Source: FEN-1219 sp036274615
Lineage (GTDB): Bacteria; Pseudomonadota; Gammaproteobacteria; Steroidobacterales; Rariloculaceae
Direction of reading: 5' to 3'
DNA length: 11,680 nucleotides
Assembly (NCBI GenBank): GCA_036274615.1
Contig: DASUFK010000229.1
Span: 1 to 11,680 of the forward strand
In this document: positions 6,183-11,680 of the stretch, piece after piece
Layout: each line of letters begins with the position of its first letter
Numbering within the stretch: position 1 is the stretch's first letter
Notes under the pieces: generated by a model
Database searches by the model: none
Told to the model about the DNA's origin: nothing
The model's input: the letters and a program-made list of their open reading frames with translations, nothing else
Made by a program: the position numbers and the translations under genes

Positions 6183-7208
6183 TCAGAAGCGATCCAGATC
6201 GTTCGCGATTACGACGGGACCGCTGTAGACCTTGCGGATCTCGTCCACGTAGGAATCGATCGCGAAGTCCGGCCTGCGGCTCGCGACGAGGTGCGTGATC
6301 ACGACCCGGCCCACCTTCGCGTCGGCAGCCATCCTGCCAACCTGCTCGGGCGTGACGTGGTGCGCGCTCAGATGTTCCCGCATCACTTCGGCCGTGCTCT
6401 TCGCTCCGGCGCCGTTGGCCGGCGGCGGCGGCGGCGCCGGGGCCGCACGGTTCTGCGCACCGGCCGCGTTGGCCGGCGGCGGACCCCCGAGCCCGGACGC
6501 GGCCACCTGCGCGTCGATGAGCTCGCTCACGAGGATGTCCGCACCCTTCGCCAGCGCAGTTACCGCGTCGCTCGGCCCCGTGTCGCCCGTGTAGACGATC
6601 GAGCGGCCGGGGAAGTCGAAGCGGAAAGAAAGCGAGTCGAACCGTTGGTCCAGGTCGCTGCCGCGCGGGAAGCTGTAATGCGTGTTCTCCACTGCGGTTA
6701 CCGTGAAGCCGTCCAGGCTCACATGAGCGCCGTCGCGGATCTCGATTGCCTCCACGTCGGGCGGGATGAATCGTTCGCCCGGAACGCCGTAGCCCGATAT
6801 GCCGCCCGGCTTGGCGGCGGCCAAGAGAGCCGTCACCGTTTCCTTGGTGCCGGGCGGTCCGTAGATCGTGAGCTTGGCGAGCGAGTTGGTCTGCTGGCGA
6901 AGCCCGAGCACTCCGAACAACCCGCCCGTGTGGTCGAAGTGCAGATGGCTGATGAATACGGCTCTCACCGCCTGTAAGGACAACCCGGCTTTCGCGAGCT
7001 GCTCGGCGGCGCCGTCGCCCACGTCCACGAGATACACCGCGCGGTCGACCACCAGCGCGTTGGCCGGCTGGCTGCGCTTGGCGTCGGGGAGCGGACCTCC
7101 ATGCGTACCGAGCGTGATGAACGTGGGCACTTGCGCATCGGCCCGATACGCGAGCGGCAGCGCCGCCGCAGCAGCGAGAGCAGCCAGGATCACACGCCTC
7201 ATCTTCAT
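6183..7208 (-). CDS. Exported metallo-beta-lactamase-fold hydrolase (RNase Z/arylsulfatase-like)
   Basis: The product is 341 residues. An N-terminal signal peptide (MKMRRVILAALAAAAALPLA, cleavage likely after ADA near 25) predicts periplasmic location. The metal motif is complete: H88-x-H90-x-D92-H93 in SHLHFDHTGG, H177 in ENTHYSF, D209 in YTGDTG and H306 in ITHL. An RNase-Z-like EHLSAHHVTPEQVG segment lies at 278-291. This order is that of the RNase Z/arylsulfatase/lactonase-like branch, and the signal peptide argues against tRNA processing. A low-complexity Pro/Ala/Gly insert (about 240-270, with PPPAN twice) interrupts the region after the TGDTG strand. The ATG has AAGGA 6 nt upstream. It begins 15 nt after the stop of the aquaglyceroporin fragment on the same strand, so the two were probably co-transcribed. 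The substrate is unknown. Confidence 0.88.
   Translation of the reverse strand: MKMRRVILAALAAAAALPLAYRADAQVPTFITLGTHGGPLPDAKRSQPANALVVDRAVYLVDVGDGAAEQLAKAGLSLQAVRAVFISHLHFDHTGGLFGVLGLRQQTNSLAKLTIYGPPGTKETVTALLAAAKPGGISGYGVPGERFIPPDVEAIEIRDGAHVSLDGFTVTAVENTHYSFPRGSDLDQRFDSLSFRFDFPGRSIVYTGDTGPSDAVTALAKGADILVSELIDAQVAASGLGGPPPANAAGAQNRAAPAPPPPPANGAGAKSTAEVMREHLSAHHVTPEQVGRMAADAKVGRVVITHLVASRRPDFAIDSYVDEIRKVYSGPVVIANDLDRF
6414..6482. repeat. Direct repeat coding for PPPAN insert
   Basis: GTTGGCCGGCGGCGG occurs at 6414-6428 and again at 6468-6482. Read on the minus strand, both copies encode the PPPAN part of the low-complexity insert in the metallo-beta-lactamase-fold protein. The insert appears to have grown by local duplication. 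Confidence 0.7.
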
Positions 7209-7223
7209 ACCTGTTCCTTCGAG

Positions 7224-7639
7224 CTAGATGTGGATGACGCCGACCGCCAATCCCGCGAGCGCGGCGCCGATGATCGGCCCGAGGACGGGAATCGGCGCGT
7301 AGTCCCAACCCGAGCCGCCCTTGCCGGGGATCGGCAGCAGCGCATGCGCGATGCGCGGGCCCAAGTCGCGCGCGGGATTGATCGCGTAGCCGGTGGGGCC
7401 GCCGAGCGACAAGCCGATGCCCCAGACGAGCAGGCCCACCAGAAACGGCCCGAAGCCGGGCGCGAGCCCGCTGGGCGACAGATTGTTCGAGGAGATCGCC
7501 GCGGCCACGAACACGAGCACGAACGTGCCGATGATCTCGCTGAGCAGATTCGACGGAATGTGACGAATCGCGGGCGACGTGCAGCAGGCGCGCTTGCTGG
7601 CCGGATCCGCGGTGCCGGCCCAGTGCTGAAGATAGTGCC
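7224..7639 (-). pseudogene. glpF: C-terminal half of an aquaglyceroporin (MIP family)
   Basis: About 137 codons read HYLQHWAGTADPASKRACC, then TSPAIRHIPSNLLSEIIGTF, then hydrophobic segments, then the second pore motif in YAINPARDLGPR, and end soon after PVLGPIIGAALAGLAVGV. NPARD with Asp after NPAR marks glycerol-conducting facilitators (known for GlpF). The N-terminal half, with the first NPA box and three helices, is missing. No start codon or ribosome binding site precedes the fragment. It continues directly from the truncated glycerol kinase gene but in a different frame, so it cannot be made as part of that protein without a frameshift. The intact protein would channel glycerol across the inner membrane. 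The fragment alone would not form a pore. Confidence 0.85.
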
Positions 7640-8359
7640 GGCGACCGGCACGCCTTTGAGCACGTCGATCGCGGCCGCGCCGTATACCTCGCTCGAAGCG
7701 GCGATCCGCGGCAGCAGCGCGCGCGGGATCGTGAACGCGTCGAGCAGCTCCTCGTCCCAATCGCAGGTGCGCAGCGCCATGAGCTGCGTGCGGCTTGCGT
7801 TGCTCACGTCGGTGACGTGCAACCCGCTGCGCGGGCCTCCCGTGAGATTCCACAGCACCCACGTATCGACGGTGCCGAACAGGAGCTCGCCCGCGGCGGC
7901 TTTCGAGCGCGCGCCCGGCACGTGATCGAGCAGCCAGCGCAGCTTGAGCGCGCTGAAGTACGTGGCGAGCGGCAAGCCGGTCTTGTCGCGAAAGCGGTCC
8001 TGGCCGCCGTCGCGCGCATAGGCCGGCAGGTATTCCGCGGTGCGCGTGTCCTGCCAAACGAGTGCGTTGTACAGCGGCTGGCCGCTGCGCTTGTCCCACA
8101 GCAACGTGGTCTCGCGTTGATTGGTGATGCCCACGGCGGCCAAGTCTCCGGCGTGCAGCCCTTCGCGCGCGAGCGCCGCGCCGATCACCTCTTGGGTGTT
8201 GCGCCAAATCTCGAGCGGGTCGTGCTCCACCCAGCCCGGCTGCGGATAGATCTGCGCGTGCTCCTTCTGCGCGACGGAGACGATCCTGCCGTCTCGGTCG
8301 AACACGATGAAGCGGCTGCTGGTAGTGCCCTGATCGATCGCTCCGATGCAGCGGCTCAT
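7637..8359 (-). pseudogene. glpK: N-terminal half of glycerol kinase, truncated
   Basis: From the ATG at 8359 the first ~241 residues are a clear FGGY-family glycerol kinase: AIDQGTTSSRFIVFDRDG (7-24, phosphate-binding and catalytic Asp region), the GWVEHDP block, ITNQRETTLLWD (glycerol-binding Arg-Glu), NALVWQDTRT, LPLATYFSALKLRWLLD, and finally VLKGVPVAG. Glycerol kinases are about 500 residues, and the next motif should be GDQQA with the catalytic base (Asp245 in the E. coli enzyme). Here the frame instead runs on as TIFSTGPAPRIRPAS and further nonsense, because it is reading aquaglyceroporin DNA out of frame. The ATP-binding half is lost. The ORF stays open to 7205, giving a 384-residue chimera if translated, almost certainly inactive. 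It lies 89 bp after the stop of the SnoaL-like gene. Confidence 0.88.
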
Positions 8360-8448
8360 CGCTGACCGGCCCCCGCCCTGGTTACGATCCAGACACGCAT
8401 GCTAACGATCGCGCGGGGCTTCGTGACCGTGTGCCCGCGCCGGTCCGT

Positions 8449-8997
8449 TCAGCGGCCGCCGAAGCCGAGCTGCTTGCCGAGCTCCTGATTGCCGAATTCG
8501 AGCGTGATCTCGCGCCGCTGGATGCGCCATTCGCCGTTCTGCTTCGCATAGCGGTCGGTATAGCGCGAGATGCTCAGGATGGCGGGCCCTACGTCGCCCT
8601 TCTTCACCACCGTGGTCACGTAGCAGGTGCCGGTGGCCGAGTCATCGCCGGTGAGCGTGATCTCCGCGTTGCTGATCAGGTGCCGCATGATGGATGTCGT
8701 GCCGCCGTTGGCGGTGGGCTCGTTGCCGAAGCGCTCGTGGTCGCGGCGGGCTTGCGCGATCAACGCGTCTCTGCCCTTCACGATGGCGGGCGCGCCGGGC
8801 GCGACGGCGATCTCGCCGTCCGCGGTAAACAGGTCCGCGTACTGCTCGGGCGTGCCCGAGTCGTGCACGATGCCGTAGCGGTCCATGAGCTCCCGGATCA
8901 GCGCGCGCTCGGCTATCGCCTGCAGCGAATCGGCGGCGGGAACCATCGCGGGAGCCAATACCAGCAATACGATCGAAATCCGAATCGGAATTTTCAA
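8449..8997 (-). CDS. Exported SnoaL/NTF2-like protein
   Basis: The product is 182 residues. A signal peptide (MKIPIRISIVLLVLAPAMVP, cleavage near AA-D at 22) sends it out of the cytoplasm. The mature part is a single SnoaL-like cone-fold domain: a first helix with ALIRELMDRYGIVHDSG, the typical YADLFTADGEIAV strand, IVKGRDALIAQAR, a central IMRHLISNAEITLTGDDSAT, and a closing WRIQRREITLE strand. Such proteins may be isomerases, cyclases, hydratases or binding proteins. The D and H residues often used in catalysis (D46, H125 region) are present, but the reaction cannot be inferred. The start is TTG, chosen because AGGAG lies 7 nt upstream and it places the signal peptide correctly. It is divergent from the DUF6152-like gene, only 49 bp away. 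Confidence 0.85.
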   Translation of the reverse strand: MKIPIRISIVLLVLAPAMVPAADSLQAIAERALIRELMDRYGIVHDSGTPEQYADLFTADGEIAVAPGAPAIVKGRDALIAQARRDHERFGNEPTANGGTTSIMRHLISNAEITLTGDDSATGTCYVTTVVKKGDVGPAILSISRYTDRYAKQNGEWRIQRREITLEFGNQELGKQLGFGGR

Positions 8998-9046
8998 TTC
9001 GATGCTCCTGCGCTAAGGTTGCCGAAGAATAGCAAGGGGGGCGGTT
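8998..9046. promoter_or_regulatory. Very short divergent intergenic region
   Basis: Only 49 bp separate the TTG at 8997 (minus) from the ATG at 9047 (plus). They hold AGGAG for the minus gene and AGGGGGG for the plus gene. A weak -10-like TATTCT is present on the minus strand (9032-9027), and I see no clear -35 elements. The promoters must overlap each other or the coding ends, which would favour joint regulation. Confidence 0.4.
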
Positions 9047-9520
9047 ATGCGTATGAAGCGAATGCTGCCGTGCGCCGCGGCGGTATTGTTCGTTGGTGCT
9101 GCAGCGGCACACCATTCCACTGCCGAATTCGACTACACCAAGCAGGTCACGATCAAGGGCGTCGTGAAGGAAGTGCAGTGGACCAACCCGCACTCCTACA
9201 TTCAGTTGCTCGTGGACGGTGACGCCGCAGAGAAGGTGCAGTGGTCGGTCGAGATCGGCTCGCCGAGCCTGAACGTCAACATGGGTTGGCGCAAGAACAG
9301 CGTGAAGACCGGCGATATGGTCACGCTCAATCTCTCGCCCGCGCGCAACGGCAAGCCGTACGGCACGCTGCGCGTGCTCACGTTTGCGGACGGCCGCACG
9401 CTCGAAGGCGTCGCCGCCAGAGTGGGAGCAGGGCCCGGCGGTCCGCCGCCCGCAGGGCCCGGCGGTCCGCGGCCCGCATCGCCGGCGACTCCGCCGCCGT
9501 CGCCCGCAAAGGAGCCGTAA
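9047..9520 (+). CDS. DUF6152-like exported protein
   Basis: The product is 157 residues. A signal peptide (MRMKRMLPCAAAVLFVGAAA) is followed directly by HHSTAEFDYTKQVTIKGVVK and EVQWTNPHSYIQL. This HHS..FD....v.i.G.V....W.NPHs pattern is the hallmark of the DUF6152 family of small exported proteins. The rest of the domain (EIGSPSLNVNMGWRKNSVKTGD; VTLNLSPARNGKPYGTLRVL) is complete to about 125. A Gly/Pro/Ala-rich tail (126-157) carries two copies of an 8-residue unit, GPGGPPPA/GPGGPRPA. The function of DUF6152 is not known; the fold may be OB-like, and the histidines and small size suggest ligand or metal binding in the periplasm. It ends one base before the next gene, so the two are co-translated as an operon. 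Confidence 0.88.
   Translation: MRMKRMLPCAAAVLFVGAAAAHHSTAEFDYTKQVTIKGVVKEVQWTNPHSYIQLLVDGDAAEKVQWSVEIGSPSLNVNMGWRKNSVKTGDMVTLNLSPARNGKPYGTLRVLTFADGRTLEGVAARVGAGPGGPPPAGPGGPRPASPATPPPSPAKEP
9431..9478 (+). repeat. 24-bp tandem repeat, two copies
   Basis: Units at 9431-9454 and 9455-9478 start with GGGCCCGGCGGTCCG and differ at one base. Each encodes G-P-G-G-P-x-P-A in the C-terminal tail of the DUF6152-like protein. The in-frame unit length means copy-number change would keep the gene intact. Confidence 0.9.
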
Positions 9521-9521
9521 C

Positions 9522-10988
9522 ATGCTGCGGTTACGCGGGTTGAGACCGCTGCTCTGCGTTGCCGCTCTCGCGGCCGGCGCTGCGCGCGCGGCCGACGAAA
9601 CCGAACCGATGCTCGGTATCTGGGTGCCCGATGCGGCGCCTCGAGCGCTGCTCACCTCCGGCGGCAAGACGCCTCCTCTTACCGCGGAGGCGGCGAAGCT
9701 GTATGCCGAGCGGCGCGCACGGCTCGCCGCGGGCGACACTTCGTTCGACCCCACGACCTGGTGCGCGGGCCCGGGCATGCCTCGCATCCTCACGATGCAA
9801 TACCCGTTCGAGATCCGCGCCGATGCGAGCCGCCTGGTCTTCATCCACGGCTGGTATCGCTGGTTCAGGATCGTGGACCTGGGAGCCGGAACCGCGGACC
9901 CGCCGCTGCCGCTCACGATGGGATTCCCGGTGGGGCGCTGGGAGGGCGATACCCTCGTCATCCGCACCGGCGGATTGATCGACACCACGGTGATGGATGC
10001 CTCGGGATTACCGCATTCGGAGGAGCTGGTGCTCACCGAGCGCCTCAAGGTGCTACGGGATGGCCGCCTCGAGGATCGCATCACGATCGAGGACTCGGAG
10101 AGCTACAGCCAGCCCTGGGAGACGGTGCTCACCTTCCACCGCGACGCCGCGGCGCGCGTGGCCGACGACGTCTGCCCCGATCGCCTCGCCCGCGGCGAAC
10201 CGGCCGAGCAGGTCCCCAACCCGCCAGTGCAGTCACGGCGCGCGCAAGGCGCTGTGCAGCCGGCGGCGGCCGCCGCGACGAAGCCTGCCGCACAGGCGGC
10301 ACATTTCGCGGGGGTTTGGGAGCCGAAGACGTTCGGCATCATGGTCCCCAATGCGCCGCTGTCCACCGCGGGCGACGACATCGTGAAGCGCAACGCGGCG
10401 GCCATGCAGAGCGGCAAGATCATGCAGACGGCCTGGGTGTCGTGCCGCCCCGGCGCGGTGTCCACGATGACGATGCCGCGCGAGAAGATCGTGGTGCTCG
10501 AGTCGGCCGACGAGGTGACGATCCTCTTCGAGATGCCGCGCATGGTCCGGCGCATTCGAATGAACGCCTCGCACCCGGCGCAAATCGAGCCGAGTTACGT
10601 GGGCGACTCCATCGGGCGCTGGGACGGCGCCACGCTCGTCGTCGATACGCTCGGTTTCAACGGCTATGCGGAGATCGATGCGCGCGGCCAGCCCACGAGC
10701 GCGAAGCTGCACACCGTCGAGCGCTTCACGCTGTCCGCGGACGGCAACAGCATCGACATCGAGACCACGGTCGAGGATCCCGAGTACTACACGAAGCCCT
10801 TCACCGTGACGCGCTCGTGGAAGAAGAGCCCGGCCCGGCATCCTTTCGAGTACGACTGCATGGAGAATCCTCGGTCCGAGGACTTCGAGAACGCCTACTA
10901 CGTGCGCGAGCGCTATCGTCCGGTGTGCATGCGCGTGGAAGGCGAAGGGATGGCGCCGTCGAAGATGGTGTGCGGGCGCAGTGAATAG
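9522..10988 (+). CDS. Exported protein with two related GRW(E/D)G-T-L-V domains
   Basis: The ATG at 9522 has AAAGGAG 7 nt upstream and lies 1 base after the previous stop. The product is 488 residues. A signal peptide ends near ARA-AD (23). Domain A (about 28-222) carries GIWVP, GPGMPRILTMQYPFEIRA, VGRWEGDTLVIRTGGLIDT, LPHSEELVLTERL, LEDRITIEDSESYSQPWE. A Pro/Ala/Gln linker (about 228-260) leads to domain B (about 261-488), with GVWEP, GRWDGATLVVDTLGFNGYAE, LHTVERFTLSADG, TTVEDPEYYTKPFTVTRSW. The two halves align through GRWxGxTLVxxT, the ER motif and the IEDxExYxxPW strand, so the protein arose by domain duplication. Single-domain relatives are common beside DUF6152 genes in high-GC proteobacteria. 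The function is unknown; the beta-rich pattern suggests a binding barrel. The gene overlaps the following amidohydrolase start by 8 bp. Confidence 0.85.
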   Translation: MLRLRGLRPLLCVAALAAGAARAADETEPMLGIWVPDAAPRALLTSGGKTPPLTAEAAKLYAERRARLAAGDTSFDPTTWCAGPGMPRILTMQYPFEIRADASRLVFIHGWYRWFRIVDLGAGTADPPLPLTMGFPVGRWEGDTLVIRTGGLIDTTVMDASGLPHSEELVLTERLKVLRDGRLEDRITIEDSESYSQPWETVLTFHRDAAARVADDVCPDRLARGEPAEQVPNPPVQSRRAQGAVQPAAAAATKPAAQAAHFAGVWEPKTFGIMVPNAPLSTAGDDIVKRNAAAMQSGKIMQTAWVSCRPGAVSTMTMPREKIVVLESADEVTILFEMPRMVRRIRMNASHPAQIEPSYVGDSIGRWDGATLVVDTLGFNGYAEIDARGQPTSAKLHTVERFTLSADGNSIDIETTVEDPEYYTKPFTVTRSWKKSPARHPFEYDCMENPRSEDFENAYYVRERYRPVCMRVEGEGMAPSKMVCGRSE

Positions 10989-11541
10989 CCGTCGCGCAAC
11001 GGGCGGCCACTCGAGACGCGAAGCGCTCGCGGCGCTGGCCGCGGCCGGCGCCGCCTCGCTCGCTCCGTTGGGCGGCGTCTTTGCAGAGAGCCGCGCGGTG
11101 AAGCTAAACGTGCGCGGCGGGGCCATCGACGTCCATCACCACTTCGTGCCGCCCGGCGGGGCCACCAACCGGCCGTGGTCGCCGGAGATGTCGCTCGAGC
11201 AGATGGACAAGTTCGGCATCGCCGTCGCCATTCTGTCGATGACGCAGAACGGCGAGCTGCTCTACAACGGCGGCGAGAAGGGGCGATCCGCGGTCCGGGC
11301 CGGCAACGAGTACGGCGCCGAGTTGATGCAGAAGCACCCCGACAAGTTCGGTCTGCTCGGCGGTATTCCGATGCCCGACATCGAAGGCTCGTTGCGCGAA
11401 GTCGAGTACGCCTACGACGTCTTGAAGGTGGACGGCATCGGCATCTACACGAACGACAACCGGGGCCGCTGGCCCGGCGATCCCTACTTCGAGCCGCTCT
11501 GGCAAGAGCTCGATCGGCGCAACGCGATCGTCTATATGCAT
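10981..11541 (+). pseudogene. ACMSD-type amidohydrolase, N-terminal part, Tat-exported, interrupted
   Basis: From GTG 10981, overlapping the previous stop (GTGAATAG), 187 residues are recognisable. SRREALAALAAAGAASLAPL at 11-30 is a Tat-type signal with the SRRxxL motif. AIDVHHHFVPPGG (49-60) gives the H-x-H metal pair, followed by a helical region with LMQKHPDKFGLLGGIPMPD, GIGIYTNDNRG, FEPLWQELDRRNAIVYMH. The last His is the third metal ligand of amidohydrolase-2/ACMSD decarboxylases (His177 in the Pseudomonas enzyme, usually followed by P). Here the text breaks off: the frame continues as EGVHARVADPVRYRL, unlike the family. The missing piece should hold the catalytic His. No better start exists, since the Tat motif needs this upstream codon. 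Confidence 0.82.
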
Positions 11542-11680
11542 GAAGGCGTTCATGCCCGAGTCGCAGATCCTGTTCGGTACCGACTATTCCCCGGAGCCGA
11601 TCGAGTCGACGGTGGACCCGCTGCCCGCGCTCAAGCTGTCGCGCGCGTTCGAGCAGATGATGCTGCGCGGGAACGCGGAA
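11540..11680 (+). pseudogene. ACMSD-type amidohydrolase, C-terminal part, in another frame; runs off the window
   Basis: In the frame shifted by +1 from the N-terminal part, codons from 11540 read MKAFMPESQILFGTDYSPEP, then IESTV, ALKLSRAFEQMMLRGNAE, up to the window edge. ILFGTDYS..P holds the conserved Asp metal ligand near the end of amidohydrolase-2 proteins (Asp294 in ACMSD), and RGNAERL-type endings are usual. By comparison with ACMSD (about 335 residues), roughly 100 residues are missing between the two parts. The gene probably ends a few codons beyond 11680. Confidence 0.8.

Noticed and set aside
6133..7308. A 391-codon open frame on the minus strand overlapping the metallo-hydrolase gene
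   Set aside because: It is Arg/Gly-rich with no domain motif, while the overlapping 6183-7208 frame has a signal peptide, ribosome binding site and all metal ligands. Open antisense and alternate frames are expected at this GC content.
7205..8359. One intact 384-residue protein
   Set aside because: The first 241 residues are glycerol kinase, but the rest is aquaglyceroporin DNA read in the wrong frame, giving an Arg/Ser-rich nonsense tail.
8642..10084. A 480-codon open frame on the minus strand
   Set aside because: It runs antisense to two well-supported plus-strand genes and out of frame through the SnoaL-like gene, with Arg/Ser-rich composition and no motif.

Overview
The window is GC-rich throughout, densely coded and full of GTG/TTG starts. 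It fits a high-GC proteobacterium-like soil or environmental organism. The secreted DUF6152-type protein, its large exported partner and a Tat-exported amidohydrolase resemble neighbourhoods I associate with Gammaproteobacteria such as Steroidobacter relatives, but this placement is inference only. No RNA genes, CRISPR arrays, insertion sequences or phage genes were seen.

Layout. (1) 14-2945, minus strand: a TPR-type LuxR-family regulator, then an acyl-CoA-dehydrogenase-fold flavin oxidoreductase/monooxygenase. The 127-bp gap between them holds a cluster of TACCC-containing boxes and palindromes that look like an operator. (2) 2946-3743: the regulator's leader, then a decayed nucleotidyltransferase-like gene of which only the C-terminal part is recognisable. 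(3) 3744-5484, plus strand: a tightly overlapping three-gene unit encoding a six-helix membrane protein, an ECF-like sigma-70 factor with an odd hydrophobic N-terminus, and a 79-residue single-helix membrane protein. The last gene sits where an anti-sigma factor is often found but has no zinc-finger motif. An unrecognised two-helix membrane protein follows at 5571-6050. (4) 6183-8359, minus strand: a glycerol kinase gene cut off just before its GDQ motif and joined, out of frame, to the C-terminal half of an aquaglyceroporin. An exported RNase Z-like metallo-beta-lactamase-fold hydrolase follows. (5) 8449-8997, minus strand: an exported SnoaL/NTF2-like protein, divergent from (6). (6) 9047-11680, plus strand: a tightly packed run of a DUF6152-like exported protein, a 488-residue exported protein with two related domains, and a Tat-exported ACMSD-type amidohydrolase. 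The amidohydrolase is also broken internally by an out-of-frame junction.

The most notable points are two chimeric junctions about 3.9 kb apart (near 7640 and 11540), each at a short palindrome and each leaving two recognisable gene parts in different frames. They may be real deletions or assembly artefacts. Also notable are the sigma factor/small membrane protein unit, and the same GTCACACTT motif about 71 bp before both 3744 and 5571. Regions 4-6 may serve exported or peripheral metabolism of small organic compounds, but no substrate can be read from the sequence. I see no clearly new defence or mobile system.
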